64,000 nucleotides of DNA from Fragum whitleyi (GCA_948146395.1 OX411544.1:88626132-88690131); one strand, 5' to 3'. Counted from the first letter of the stretch, positions 1-12,618 are shown. The notes: generated by a model not told the origin, from the letters alone. Numbers and translations: made by a program.

Positions 1-2720
1 ACGCGATCGAAGAAACCTAGATTTATCTGTTTTATAATATATTATAGGCGTCCGCGCAGGACGAGGTCTTAAACCTATAAGTACCTGTTTTATTTCGAAG
101 GTTCGTCCGTTAGAATCTTTTTTATAAGATTTTAAAGATAACTTAAAATATTTTGGTTGAATTTTCTTGACGTTGTCAAGGCTGTTCGTTTATGCGACTA
201 ACTTACATCTGTTGGTAGAATAACGAGAATAGTGTAACTTTGTTTAAAATTTGATGACCATTAAGCAATTAAAGCCTATAATTTATTTATTCGTCAAACT
301 TAATTTGTAAAAAATGGAAAATTTAAAAAAAAAAGGACAATATACATAAAAGAGAAATTATCAGAACAAGATCTTTTTATCTCCAAGAAATAGTTTACCC
401 CTTACATTTGTATGTCTCTATTTCAACCGTTTTCAAAATATCTCGCTAAGCCAAGTTAACATAACCCACGGACGCCGTACGATATCGCAGCTTATGGTTT
501 TTTTTTTTTTTGTTTTTTTTTTAATTTTGACACCTAACAATTTCATTAACTACAGCGTATATGTTCACAAAGTTGTGTGGTGCCCACACGGATTTTATAA
601 CCCTTTCATCCATGAATCATTGTGTGCACGTGCAGCGATTAGAAGTCAATCGCAAAAATCGCAAAGTAATCGCGGTGACTGTATGATTTGTCATCTTATG
701 TTAGATCTACTTTAGACCATGCGGCTCCTGTACCTTTTCCCAACGGTGCCTATGCGGGGATCGTAGAATAATTATGTGGTAAAGATTTCTAAGCATAAAG
801 TCGACAGTGACCGTGCGATGTCCGTGTGGCGATTTTGTGATGCCTTAACGACGTGGTTGCGATCTTGTGATTAAAAAAAAATAATATAAAATTGTTTAGC
901 TTTTTTTCTACAAAACGTAATGTCTTCAGCATCTTTAAAAACGTCCTATAACCACACGGAACGAATTCGTTGCCGCAAGGGCTCTCCATGATCTCTGGGT
1001 TTCGGCGAGTTCCAGCGACAGAATATGTGGCGTCCAAAATTGAGACTGATCTAATGTTTACAAACGCTTGGAAAATTGGCACGGTGCATAATTATACTGT
1101 TCCTTTATATCCATGTGCCATCTTTATGATGTATTCTGAGATAATGGTCAAAATTATCAAAGTTGGCAAATACGGGAAATAAACACCATTTGTTTACAGA
1201 TGCAATATGAAAACATAACCATACGCACCGAATACGCAGAAATTTTATTTAGTTGAGAGATGATGATAAACTATAAGGTAATCTGGATAAGATAAGTTAT
1301 ATAAGAAAACACACAGTACTAAATTCAAATGTACTGAGAAATTACATTTGAAGCTATTTCTTTTAATTTAACTAACAATACGGGACTAAATTTGTTCGCA
1401 AAAAGATACAAAACGTTTTCTATTGTGAAAAGAAATACTCCAGGACTAAAATATGTGCATATACCATTTTAAAATGCGATTTCGTAAATGATAAGAAACA
1501 CCCCGGAACTTAATCAAGCATGGACTCTGTATAGTCAGGCTCTGTGATTCAAGTTCACAGAAGACGACTCCTCGCGTAAAAATAAACCGGGACTGATTCT
1601 TAATGCATGAATGAGTTTTAAATACGTTTTTTATAGGATAAGAACCTACAGGGCCATAATTTAAGAGCACAGAACACTAGCACAACGAAGCTATAGACTA
1701 GTTTCATTTTATGAAAATTGTAATACATCGTAGCACAAGAAGAGCATTCTACAAATCTTTTTGGTCAGAAATTGTAACAGTCGGATAAATTCACAATCCA
1801 AGTATTCATTTTCTAGCTGTATTAAGGTATTTTCTATAAATATACATGTATCACATTCAATATCAGGGGAAAATTCTGAAGAAAGAAAAATGACGAAAAC
1901 TAGCATAGACGTAACAATGAGAAAATATTAGAATTAACCCTTAACTCAAATCAATTTAGGTAATTTTCATAAAAAAAACGCTTTGGTAATTTTCGTAGAG
2001 ATAATTGTTTAAAAAACTACACTTGGGCCGTTTCGACCGAATGCAAAATCAGAAATAGGCCTTTCTTACAGTTTTCAGAAACAGCTAATGGCCCTTTTAA
2101 ACCAAACTATGGACAGTTTTTTACGGAATAACGGTCAGTTTAACTAGATACTAAAAGGAATTGTAGATCGGTAAGTAAAATAGAATTAAAACAACAGAGA
2201 ATCTTACAGAAACAGACAGGTATTAAAGTTGCATTTTTTTGTGCCCGAGGCATATATAATGGAATAGAACAGACGATGGATTTTAAAAAAAGATTAATAT
2301 TTTCTTTTCAACGCATTCAGCCCAAATTTAAATATTCTTTTTTCCTTTAATCGTGTTACTTTTACCTAATTTTGTGTGATACATAATGACTGTGTAGACT
2401 TTATTTTTAATACACACTTCGGTTTAAATAATTCCAATCAGTGGTTCCACCATTTCCACGTGCTGTTTTTGTTTACTTAATTGGAATGTTCGGCATTGTT
2501 CGACAGCGGAAAACATTATTTAGAGGGTTACTGAGTTTCAATAGGGATTAATTAATGATCTGGTAAGTTCACTTCTCATAAATTGTTGCATTCGACGCAT
2601 ATTTCATTGTTCCTTGTATATATATATAGGTTGCTTGGCATTTCATTCTTAAAGCATGTGTATTTTGTGTCCCAACAGCGAACAGTTTCTTCATCGGGAT
2701 TTGCACAAGGACACAAACAG
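1..2720. other. No recognisable gene
   Basis: AT-rich sequence with short open frames only, none with a recognisable domain or splice-consistent extension. No terminal repeats or tandem arrays were noticed on reading. Confidence 0.6.
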
Positions 2721-2727
2721 GAAACTG

Positions 2728-2786
2728 ATAAGACCCGACATACACGATAAAAGTCAAAATGTAAAACAACGTATGTCGGGTCTTAT
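2728..2786. repeat. Short perfect inverted repeat
   Basis: ATAAGACCCGACATAC at 2728-2743 is matched in inverted orientation at 2771-2786 around a 27-base spacer. It could form a 16-bp stem. No flanking duplication was seen, so it may be a small foldback relic. Confidence 0.6.
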
Positions 2787-2839
2787 AAATAGGACTAAAA
2801 AGAATGGCAAATTATATGCGTATTAAATTTGAAGATCAT

Positions 2840-3043
2840 TGATTTTAAACATCAATTGTGAATTTGCACCTCCTTTAAGTACATTGCACACATTGTTTAA
2901 CTATCTGATAAGTGTGCTTATATATCCGTTTACTAGGCTAAACACTACATAAGTTATAAACAGGCCGAGTTGACGGGCCGAGTTTTACACAGGCCGAGTT
3001 TTACACGGGCCGAGTTTTTAACAGGCCGAGTTGACAGGACACC
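2840..3043. repeat. Solo end of a CAACTCGGCC phrase-repeat transposon
   Basis: The final ~85 bases hold five to six copies of a phrase ending in GGCCGAGTT with variable linkers, ending GACAGGACACC. The whole ~200-bp stretch matches, in inverted orientation, the left end of the element that begins at 50904 (same inner sequence around TATATATCCGTTTACTAGGC). No partner end was found to the left, so this is either a solo end or one half of an element cut by the window. Confidence 0.6.
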
Positions 3044-3620
3044 AAAATAAAACCACCACATGTATATTCAAATGATGTACAATTAAAAATAGTTATACTT
3101 TCTATTGTCCATTATCTCACCTTAAAAGCGTTGCCAGTCTATAAAGAAAATGTAGAAAATTATCCGAATATATGGTACGTTCGAAATACGTGTCGCCAAT
3201 CAAAATCGTTGAAATGATGTGAATCATTGGTTTTGATCTTCAAACGCGATATCTAAGGAAATCCGGGGGAAAGAGATTCCAGGTGATGTTAGAATTTGAA
3301 ATAATGAGTGAATGACCTTTCAGGGATAAAATTTTACACTTACCAATATTTCCGAAATTTGTACAAGGGAGGTAACTAATTTTTTATGTCAATACTATAT
3401 TTTTTTCCATTGTAATCAAAGAACTTTTGATACTCAAAATATAGGTTCATACTGCATGTATTTATTCGAGCCAACAACAAAAACAGTTTTCAGTAGACAA
3501 ACAGCTGTTTGTCATATTATAAAATCAAACATTTTGACAAAGTTTCAAGACATATGAGTAATCTATATGGCCTCTAGACATGCACACATAATATGTTGGC
3601 CAAACTGAAAGGCCAACCAT
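3044..3620. other. No recognisable feature
   Basis: Sequence between the transposon end and the LINE 3' tail. Nothing coding or repetitive was recognised. Confidence 0.5.
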
Positions 3621-3774
3621 AGCTCTTCTTCTTCTTCTTCTTCCGGTTTAGGTCAGGATTCTTGAAAAGAATGTAAACTTGACCTGCGATGGGATGAGAC
3701 AGTCACATCTTCTGTTGGCTATGTACATTTAAAAGACTATGTTACAATTAAAACTATGTACACCCATCAACCGG

Positions 3775-5790
3775 TTATTCGCTCCTGTGTTGGGTCGCTG
3801 TGTGCTCGGCTAAGGCGACCCGGAACTCCTCGATTGTTGTAGCATCGGAGACAGCCGTTGGGAGGAGGTTCCAATCCTGTATGGTCCTGGGATAAAAGGA
3901 GTATTTGTATGCTCGTAGGGTGGCAGCTGGTTGGTAAAGGCGTTGACTTCCACGTGTGCGCGCATCTCCACGGCGAAGAATGTCGTTGGAGTTGGCATCA
4001 ACTATGTTGTTCTGAATCTTGAACAACATGGTGAGTCTCTGGGTTCTTCGTCTGGAGGCCAGTGGTTCCCAACCCGAGTCCTTTACCATTCTTGTAACAC
4101 ATCCAGGAGTCTTGTCTGTGTAGTTATTGTGTGCAAACCGAGCTGCCCGTCTTTGCACCTGCTCCAGTCTGTTAATGTCCTCGGAGAGATGAGGATCCCA
4201 CACAGAAGCTGCATACTCCAGTGTTGGCCTGACTAATGCAGTATACGCAGCCTCACAAACCGGCTTTGTGCACTCCCGTAGGTTGCGTCTAAGGAATCCT
4301 ACAGTCCTTGAGGCCTTCCCCGCAGTGGCATTCACGTGATCCTTCCATGACAGCTCATTGCTGATCGTGACACCCAGATACTTGGCACTGTCGACTGCCT
4401 CCAACGTGTGGCCATGAAGCGTGTACTGGTGCTCTTTTATGTGCTTTCTGTTGGACCCTATGTGTAGTACGGTACACTTCGAGGGGTGAAACTTCATCTG
4501 CCATCTCTGTTCCCATTCTTCGAGGGCTGAGAGGTCACTCTGAAGGTCAGCAGCATCTCTGTCATTCCTGATGTGCTTATACATAAGACAGTCATCCGCG
4601 AAAAGGCGGGCTTCGGATGTGGAAACTGCTTCCGGCAGGTCATTAATATAGGCCAGGAATAACAAAGGGCCGAGTACTGTTCCCTGTGGGACTCCGGATA
4701 TAACGTCAGCTTGTTGAGACTTGCAACCATCGAGGAGAACCAGCTGTTTACGATCTGTAAGGAAGGACTTAATCCAGGTGAGTGTTGTGTCCCTGACTCC
4801 GTAGTGGTGAAGTTTGTAGATAAGCCTCTGATGGGGTACCTTATCAAACGCTTTAGCGAAGTCGAGGAGGATAACGTCAACCTGGTCGCGGCCTGTACGA
4901 AGACGACTGGCTATTCCCTGGATTGTGGTGATAAGTTGTGTCTCGCATGACCGGCGGCGCCTAAAACCATGTTGGTTATCACACAGAATCTGGTGAAGGT
5001 CAAAATGCTTCATGATGCTGCTGTGTACGATGTGTTCTAGCATCTTGCAGGCGACTGAGGTCAGCGATACAGGCCTATAGTTGGAGACTTGGTGTTTGTC
5101 ACCCTTCTTGAATAGTGGGACTATCCATGCTTCTCTCCAGTCGTTGGGTACTTCGCCACTGTCCAAAGATGCCTGGTACAATTTAGTTAATATTGGTGTC
5201 AGTTCATCTGCTGCGGATTTCAAGATAAAAGTGGGAATGCCATCAGGTCCTGCAGCTTTATTGGGATTCAGGTTCTTTAACAGCTTGTTTACACCAGTGG
5301 GATTGATGGTAATCCTGTCCATAGATGGGTGTGGGCTCTCTCCTTTGTCTGGGATTGTGGATGTGTCCTCCTTTGTATATACCGAGTGGAACTGTTCATT
5401 TAAGATGTCAGCTTTCTTGGAGCTTTCACTATGCAGGAAGCCTCCTTTATCAATTAAAGCGGAGACTCCAGATGATTCCTGACGACAGCTTTTTACAAAG
5501 GACCAGAAGCATTTGGGTTTCTCCTTGAAGTCACTACTGACTATGTCCGCCATGAATGTGTGGTGAGCTTTCCTAATGGATGCCTGTGTGGATGCCTGAA
5601 GGTGTTTGTAACGTTGCCAGTCGGAGGGTTTCTTGGTGCGTTTGGCCTTCCTATGGGCTCTCTGTTTCCTTCTGGTTTCTCTTCTGACATCAGTGTTGAC
5701 CCATGGGTGGTTGGATCGTGACCTTGACATCTTGTTAGGGACATGCTCATTTATGGTGCACTCGATGGCATCTTTGAATGTCTTCCACAT
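3775..5790 (-). pseudogene. LINE reverse transcriptase and C-terminal region
   Basis: A 671-codon open frame, but the domain starts upstream: the frame is coding-like back to about 5940, before the ATG at 5790. Visible motifs are AAGPDGIP (about residue 179), SNYRPVSL (236), LLDFAKAFD (308), SGVPQGTVLGP (365) and the catalytic FADD (397-400). The tail after about residue 500 (EYAASVWDP, then QRRAARFA) is typical of CR1-group elements. The RT core looks intact, but a frame break near 5935 separates it from the endonuclease, so the copy is scored as broken. In life it copies the element RNA at a nicked chromosomal target. Confidence 0.85.
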
Positions 5791-5929
5791 GGTCTCGATA
5801 GATTGGGTTTCATCTTGGACAAACTGCTGTGCAAATGTAGACAGTGTCAGCTTAATACCTTCGAGGTTGGCTTTCTTCCAGAGGTATATTTTTCGTCTTG
5901 GGGGTTTGGCTCTGACAGGCTGGTGGGCA

Positions 5930-6107
5930 GTGTCGTGGTAGTGGTTTGCATCTTATCTTGTAGGCGGGGTGACTGGTGAGAATTAGATCCAGGGTGTTCT
6001 GTTGTCTCGTAGGAAAATCTACCATCGGTTCAAGTCCCATATCTAGTGCTATATCCAGAAAGGTCTGGCTGACTCTTTTCGGGTAGTGTGCAGATCCTGT
6101 AATACAC
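5930..6107 (-). pseudogene. LINE endonuclease C-terminal fragment, out of frame
   Basis: A short stretch in the third frame continues the endonuclease after GGDFNIPDVDW. It reads LDIALDMGLEPMVDFPTR and then NTLDLILTSHP, the usual C-terminal part of AP-type LINE endonucleases. It shows one shift near 6107 and another near 5935 before the RT frame takes over. These are the two lesions of the copy. Confidence 0.75.
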
Positions 6108-6109
6108 AA

Positions 6110-7365
6110 CTGTTCACCCAGTCTACATCAGGTATGTTGAAGTCTCCACCAATGAAGAATATGGCATTCTTGTGTTTGGCTTTCAAGCTAAGCATTTCAT
6201 CCTGCGTCTGTTTCAGGTACATCTTGTCAACTTTGTCAGGGGGGCGATAGTATGCCGCGAGTACCAACTTCTTATTCTTGGAGACCTTGAGTGTTCCTGA
6301 AATAAGTTCAAGTGACCTGCTTCTTTCCACGTTCAGTAGCTCCATGTCGTCTTTAACAGCTATCAAGACGCCTCCATGTGCGTCATTGTTCCTGTCATGT
6401 CTGTGAACTGAATATCCAAGGTTAGTACTGAAGAAGTAAGAAGTGGGTATCTCATCTGTCAGCCATGTTTCTGTCCCGATGATTATGTCTGGCTTGGATG
6501 TTTCCACAAGAACGTCAATATTTCTACCCTTCTTTCTGATGCTCTGGAAATTCACTATGAGGATGCGGAGTGATTTCCGAACGGTTGATTTGTGTGAGTT
6601 TGCTGGCTTTGGGGAGGATGCAGCGTCTGGGCTTCCAATCGAACCAACCGATGAGACATCAAAGGAACTAGATTTTCCTGAGGAAGGATCTGGTGTGGTC
6701 AAACCACTGTCTTCATTGATACTAGAGTACAAGCTGCCAACACTACTGCAGTCTGAACTGGGGGCATCGTATAGTATTGTAGAGTGGTGTGGTGTTCCGC
6801 AATTCGGGCAAAACCAATCAGTAGATGTGTTCGCTAGTATATCGTATTCCATAGTCGACATGCCAACACACGACTTATGTAACCACCGATCACATGTGTT
6901 ACAAGCTATGGCTCTAGCGCCAAAGTCTTCTACTTCGGATGCGCAAATACCGCAGGGGAATTTCACTTCCGGTGGACCGGGGTTGGGTTCTATGCCACTA
7001 ATCAGTAGGAAAAATAGTAAAAGCAGTTTTTTATGTCTGTAAGTGTTAGATATAATAGAGTTCTTACGTACGTGTTTCAGCCAATAAAATATCAAAGTAT
7101 GTTTGTCCAAATAAACAGTCGGAGTAAGAGTATATTGGATGGTATAGGGGTAATTCACAACTAAAACATAAATGTTCGTAGTACTACTGTGGACAATCAT
7201 ATCATGTGGTGGGTGGGGTACGTTTCCCGGTGTTTGTTGAACAGAGTCATTAAATAAAACATTTCTAGAATAGAACTGACCAGTCTGTTTGTATTTGATG
7301 GATATTTCTGGTGTAAAAGTTACTAGAAAGGACACTAGCAGCAGGTATCTTGTGGAAAACAACAT
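6110..7365 (-). pseudogene. LINE leader, PHD finger and AP endonuclease N-terminal part
   Basis: The frame opens at an ATG at 7365. Residues 1-123 are hydrophobic and leader-like, residues 124-131 are a 2A-like GIEPNPGP, and residues 138-189 are a C4HC3 PHD finger (C138, C141, C155, C158, H163, C166, C186, C189). A Ser-rich linker follows. An AP-type endonuclease then starts near residue 267 (VNFQSIRKK), with TETWL and GGDFNIPDVDW. In many CR1 elements the PHD finger lies in a separate ORF1; here PHD and endonuclease share one frame. After about 6107 the frame leaves the homologous reading, so the protein ends in an unrelated tail. Confidence 0.8.
6973..6996 (-). other. 2A-like ribosome-skipping motif in LINE
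   Basis: The codons read GIEPNPGP, preceded by a Leu/Phe-rich run. The canonical 2A consensus is D-(V/I)-E-x-N-P-G-P; here the first Asp is Gly. 2A-like motifs near the N-terminus of LINE proteins are established for several invertebrate elements. Activity of this Gly form is not shown. Confidence 0.6.
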
Positions 7366-7846
7366 TGTTTACATTTGAGTATCTCAACTGATCCGTGTCA
7401 AGTGGGAGCTTGGTGGAACATTATTCTGTATGAGCGTCTAAGTGATCCTGATCGAGTATCCCAGTGGTATCAGAAAGCGATGAAAACACAGTTGTGTGTG
7501 TACAAATCCAGTCAAAATGGGTTCTCAACAATTCAATATGTACTTTCCTTTACAAATCTTCGGAATTTGGATGTAGATCAATGTTTTAGATAATAAAAAT
7601 CATAAAATTTGATGGCCCTCAGAAAATCGTGACTGTCTCATTCAGCGCATGCGCGACCCATAACAATAACAATAGCTCAATAACAAAAGCCTACTTTGTG
7701 CTCAGACAGTGTAAAAAAAACAATGGCACATATCCTTTAGCCACAGGTATCAATTACATAAAAGTTTATCACTCTATGCTTAGTGTCCTATCATTTGTCC
7801 TCAATTAAAAGTACCCTTAGTAACTTCCCACACCGTGGTAAAACCA

Positions 7847-8548
7847 GTTTAGTCCCATTTGGTCTACTCCCATTTCATCCACTGTATTTTTTTTGCAACT
7901 AGTCCCATTTTTTTCTACCGTCCCACTTTTATTAAGAATGATTATCAAATATTTATTGTTTTTTAACTAAAAGATAAAATGTTACTTAAAATGACAAATT
8001 AAGGTAATTTGCAAGCTCTTTTGTGCTAAGCCTTTGCATGTGCACTTTTGTGCAAATCAACTTTGCAATGGTCTTCTGCCAATTGAAGGTTTTTTGAAAA
8101 AGAAATTTACAGTAATATTTTAAGGAATTCTATAATGAATAAACATTACCCTTATTTGTCATTTTTTTTTTTTAAGAAATTTGACGCTGAAAAATTAACT
8201 TTCCATCAAATAGGCACAGGACTGGTGTGAAAAGGCAATTATGCAGATGTCATACAAGTAATTAATCTTCTAAACACCTACCATTCTGTCTTCTAAAAAG
8301 TCTGTTGATGTGTGAAATATATCAGCAACAAATACCAATACCTTATAAAATAATGTCCAAAAAGTGTAGAGTTCATATTTTTAAGTACGAAAGAGGCGTA
8401 AAACAAATTCAAACCCTTAAAAAAGAACAATGTATAAAATGTATACAAAATGGGACACTTGCACAAAACAGGAGTAGACAAAATGGGACTAGTGCGCAAA
8501 TTTGAATGGGAGTAGAAAAATTGGGAGTTGACCAAATGGGATGTTACC
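7847..8548. mobile_element. DNA-transposon-like element with phrase-repeat TIRs, 9-bp TSD
   Basis: GTAAAACCA occurs at 7838-7846 and again at 8549-8557, directly outside inverted ends. The left end reads GTTTAGTCCCATTTGGTC; the right end on the other strand reads GGTAACATCCCATTTGGTC. Both ends continue with several degenerate copies of a CTACTCCCATTT phrase. The interior is AT-rich with no transposase, so the element is non-autonomous. The 9-bp duplication suits Mutator-like elements, but the superfamily is inference. Confidence 0.75.
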
Positions 8549-8557
8549 GTAAAACCA

Positions 8558-8888
8558 ACAAACTGATCATATCACATCTCTTCTTTTCTCAATTTGAATA
8601 TATTTTTCTATTACTGCTCTTGTTTGATAAAGAGATATAAAAGTGAATGAGTAACCACTAGCTTGCATCATTTCATACCTTTTCGTTTCTTGTCTTTTTT
8701 CAACACCCCCCCCCCCTTTTTCCGTGCCTCTTTACATCTTTCTCTTTGCCTTAATCCCTGCATCAAATATTTTTTACCTGTCAATATCATAGAAAGGACT
8801 GTGCAAATGACAAAATTATTAGCTTTTTATAACCTTTGGACTCAATTCTATAGATGCCCATATGATATGTAGTTATTGATGTAAAACG
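8558..8888. other. No recognisable feature
   Basis: AT-rich stretch containing a poly-C run near 8706-8716. No coding or repeat signal recognised. Confidence 0.5.
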
Positions 8889-9178
8889 GAGCAATTCATT
8901 TGTTTTTGTTTCATTGAGGTTTTACGCCGCTTTCAACATCTTTCAGCTATATCCCGTTGGCTGGAGCACCTAACAATGGATTCCTCTTATTTCTCACACC
9001 AGTACTACCATAGCATCCTTTCTTAGCCTCCAGCTGCTATCCCACATAGTTCTTTGATTTATCAACCTATTGGAAAGAGACAAGTAGTAGGAAAGAATGA
9101 GTGCCGCCGTCGGGGATCCAACCCAGGACCTCTAGAATGACAGTCTGATGCACTACCAGCTGCGCTATGACAGCCTCT
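8889..9178 (-). mobile_element. tRNA-derived SINE, family S1
   Basis: On the minus strand the element starts near 9178 with a tRNA-like head: an A-box-like TAGCGCAGCTGGTAGTGC and a B-box-like GGGTTGGATCCCC. It continues through a body (ATAGCAGCTGGAGGCTA, then AGGTGCTCCAGCC) shared with copies at 18501, 18715 and 39924. It ends near a CAATGAAACAAA tail. Confidence 0.75.
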
Positions 9179-9700
9179 CAGCAAATCATTTGAAGGCAAC
9201 CTAAACATTACGCTGTAGTTAGGACGCTTCAGTCACTAATCCATGAAAATGATGGACACAAAATGACAGGGAATGTCAGCGTTCAAAATTCGTCTCATTA
9301 CAAAAAGTTTTAAGAATGGTCAATTGTTTTAATTCATTGACAGTAGGTATTTTTCAATTGAACTAGTTAGTTATTCTTACTTGAAAGAAATTGCAAATCA
9401 CTTTTTTTAAAGTCAATTTCTCTTTCTTCAAGCTGTTTTGGGAATTTTAATTGAAAATCAACTCTTTCATTCAAGCATTATTTTTAATTCTGAAGCAAAA
9501 AATATAGAAAAAAAAAACCATAACAAAGGACACTTGAAATAAAATCAAACAAAGACACATCTATAAAAGCATTATATGCAGAAAGAAATTTTCAGAAAAC
9601 CACTCTTTTTCTTAACCTTTCTATAAGCAATATCATTTTTTTTTTAAAGATTGAAAGAAACTTGGTAGGAAAAGGACAAAATTGTGTTTAGAAATTAGGA

Positions 9701-10045
9701 GATATTGAATGAGTGGTCATGGAATACCGAAAATATTAAACAAGTCATCTATTCACAGATAAAAACAAGCTGCACCAAGTTTTAAACTGTTTTAGATGAC
9801 CAGTTTAATCAATTTGGTATTTTATGCAAACAAATTAGATGTTCTATTTATAATATGAACTGAATTTTTGTGAGTATACAAGGAAATTAAGTTATATATT
9901 GATTTAAGTTATTCCGCTTAACATGTGACGCCCCTTACAAAATGATGTCAGCAAATCCAGTATGACGTCATTTTCACATCAAAAACACAAAGTTGCTATC
10001 CGTTCTAAGCTCATTTGCATAGTTATTCCACTAGTGAAATAACAA
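9701..10045 (+). repeat. Interspersed repeat, copy a of a pair
   Basis: This stretch (GATATTGAATGAGTGGTCAT through ATAGTTATTCCACTAGTG) is a diverged copy of 21417-22060. The second copy carries an inserted hairpin-ended element that this one lacks, so this copy serves as an empty site. Confidence 0.65.
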
Positions 10046-10669
10046 CTGTGTAATATCAAAAGTGGTTATTTCACTCCAACGATGTAGGACATATTATAAA
10101 CAAATTTATTCAAGACTAGCAAACAAAGAGACAACTGTAAAACATGCCCTCTTTCTACCAATATGGGGGTATGATAAATTCAGACTAATCCATAATATAT
10201 TGAGAAGAGAAAAAAATATTGGTAACAAGCATTTTACAAAATGTGACCCATCATGCAAAGAGGGACCATCTGTGTAAAGCATAAAGTATTGACCCAGTCA
10301 GTCTGGGCGGATTGCGCAAACTGACTAGAGGCGAAACTTTTTCGCACTTAGCTTTTATTCTGAATCAAGAATGATCAATCTACCTTCCTGTGAGAGCATT
10401 TTTAAATTGTGTCCTCTGGTTGACCTATGCTGGACCCAATCTCTTTTTCAAATAATTATTTTACAGAATTACAATGGTCCCCTTTGGCATGACCTGTCAC
10501 AAATATATTGGTTATACCTTCAAGAAGTTTATAACCTCTTCATAGCTGTATAATCTCTTTGAATTTGGACCAGTTTAATTTTATCTTTTTAGTGAGTGAT
10601 ATATATTTCCACAATATGTAAATTAGCATTAGTCAGTCTAAAACAAAAATATTGCACAATGCATACATT
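10046..10669. other. No recognisable feature
   Basis: Only short open frames without domain signal. Nothing further recognised. Confidence 0.45.
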
Positions 10670-10737
10670 GATGGCTCAGCACGAAACAGTTGTTACTCCC
10701 TATATAGGGAGTTACAACAATGTCGTACTGAGCCATC
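10670..10737. repeat. Palindromic foldback element FB1
   Basis: Almost entirely an inverted repeat: GATGGCTCAGCACGAAACAG leads to a TATATA centre and back to CTGAGCCATC. It belongs to a family with copies at 13005, 18886, 20940 and 39549. Confidence 0.75.
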
Positions 10738-10967
10738 CACATGTACTTTTAACAGTCTACACTGCAAGCGGCATCCCAATTAGAGGGATCTTCTTTATAC
10801 ATATATTTATAAACAATCATGCAATTTTCACATAATGCGCCGCCATGAGAATATTCTAAAATGAAGGCCACATTTTATGTGATGCAGCAAGATTTGGAAA
10901 AATGTGAAAATATACAAATTGTAATATGATGGATAAAGTGTTATCAGATTTGATGATCTCATACATT

Positions 10968-11010
10968 GATGGCTCCGCACAAAACAATTGTAACTGCCCA
11001 TAAGGCTCCT
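10968..11010. repeat. Single arm of foldback family
   Basis: GATGGCTCCGCACAAAACAA followed by TTGTAACTGCCCATAA matches one arm of the palindromic family. The second arm is lost or diverged. Confidence 0.6.
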
Positions 11011-11033
11011 ATTACTGTGACGTAACATGAAAC

Positions 11034-11785
11034 ATGTATCATCAAAAGGCAAAACACATGCACTGGGTTACTTGATTAGGAAAATTCAATGAAAATTTCA
11101 AGCAAATTCATCCATAAATTTAGGAGAAGTTGTGCTTAAAAGGAATTTTACACTAAGTTCCCTTTTTTCATGACACAATATAAGCAATTTGTAAATAAAT
11201 AAAAAAGTTACTTTACCAGAAACATGATCATACAAACAGAGTAAATGAGTCTATGAGCAAAGTTTTCAACAATTTTCGTGTGCGCTCTGGACATGTATTT
11301 CACAGCCTAGACAAGCACTCAATGCAATAAGAAAGTTCACTGATTGCCTGAAGAGGATTTAATACCCTATTTGTCTACATGTGGCACAGTGAAGACTCCT
11401 GGACAGACTGTGTGGCTGCACAGGCTGTCTTGAGTCTTTGCTTTGCCCACATGTAAAATTGTTGGAAACTTCATGCACTGGCTCAAATCATCTTTTGCCA
11501 GTAGAGCAAAAAAGGGTTTGGATGAGAAAACAGAAATGAAGCTACAATCCTTTCAGAAAACCTACAATTTTTTTCCATACATTTAGAAACCTAGTAATAT
11601 TTATAGACTGGTAAATGTGAAAATGTTCAGTAAAAGCCAGGGAGCAATTTCTCGAGATATTCTCATGTTTCATGAACCAACAAAGCCAATAAATAAAAGT
11701 GATATGTCATGCAATAAGAGTTATCTGAGATATGCCATACAAACTCAATCTTTCACATTGTGTGCAAGTAATTATAAGTAACAAT
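11034..11785. other. No recognisable feature
   Basis: AT-rich non-coding sequence; nothing supported. Confidence 0.45.
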
Positions 11786-12014
11786 CAAGAGCACCGCCTA
11801 GGGGTGCCTATGCTCAGCTGTGAGTGCAAGATGGTGAAAAAGTCGAAGTTGAAAAAGGGGCATTACTTGGCCAAAATGCATCTAGAGTTACCCCCCTTGA
11901 TAGTATAGGTTACTTTTGATGGTGAACAATTGTGCAAAGTTTCAAGTGACTGCCTTAAGTAGAACCAGAGATATAGCAATACCTCCAGTTTTCTCCGAAA
12001 ACTGCCGAGCTAAA
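11786..12014 (+). mobile_element. Hairpin-ended element, family R3, copy a
   Basis: It begins CAAGAGCACCGCCTAGGGGT, where GAGCACC and the downstream GGTGCC/TGCTC can pair. It ends in TTTTCTCCGAAAA followed by GAGCTAAAA. It matches 21479-21777 in order, with an inner deletion. Like families R1 and R2, it has a 5' CAAGAG, a short hairpin, and a 3' hairpin followed by GCTAAAA. Confidence 0.6.
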
Positions 12015-12618
12015 ACTAAATATCTTCTATGATTAACAATGAAAAATTGCATGCAAATTTAATATGAAACATGATTTCAGGTATTATATTGTATCAGGGC
12101 TTGAGCCTGACCCTTACACCAAGGTTTTGACTCTCAAAATGATCCAAATATTCTATTTTGGCACCTGAAAATTTTCTGAATGCGGGCCATTTCGACCCTT
12201 TAAATTGTCTCTTACATTTATTGCATCTTGACATTGCTAAAAAATATTAAATGGATTGAAAGTAATGCATCCTTCATATCTTTAAAAGAGATTTATATTT
12301 CATAAGAATCTTTTCAAAATATATAAAGGAGACAATTTAAGAAGTTAACTTACTAAATCAAGAGTATATAACTAATAACTTTTCATTTTATTGTTTGACC
12401 TTTTGGCACCATTTTGACACAGATATCCACAATTATGGGGTCAAAGACTCTTGAATTTGTAAACCTTGCACAATCCCTGATACAGCAAAAAGAATTGATC
12501 CTGTTGAGACTATATTAGCCCATACAGCCTAGTAAGAGTGGTAAAATTTCACAAATCACAGATATTCCCATTTAGCTACAGATCACAAACACTACATGGT
12601 TCTCCATGACTACGAAGG
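12015..12618 (-). other. SETD3 3' flank and likely 3' UTR
   Basis: No coding signal. On the minus strand AATAAA occurs at 12392-12387 and again at 12222-12217, both suitable as poly(A) signals for SETD3; which is used is unknown. Confidence 0.4.

Larger units (their letters stand above)
3626..7375 (-). mobile_element. CR1-group LINE, nearly full length but frameshifted
   Basis: On the minus strand, in order: an N-terminal hydrophobic leader with a 2A-like motif, a PHD finger, an AP-type endonuclease, then a reverse transcriptase and C-terminal region, a ~130-base 3' UTR and a short (GAA)n tail at 3624-3645. The coding part is spread over three frames, with breaks near 6107 and 5935, so this copy cannot make one full protein. 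The RT motifs and the missing C-terminal zinc knuckle point to the CR1/L2 group; the exact clade is inference. No convincing target duplication was found because the 5' end is unclear. Confidence 0.85.

Noticed and set aside
6443..7042. 199-codon open frame on the plus strand
   Set aside because: Antisense to the LINE PHD-endonuclease frame; no domain of its own.
7660..7680. Possible LINE target duplication (ATAGCTC near 3620 and 7670)
   Set aside because: Only seven bases match, and the 5' end of the LINE is not independently fixed.
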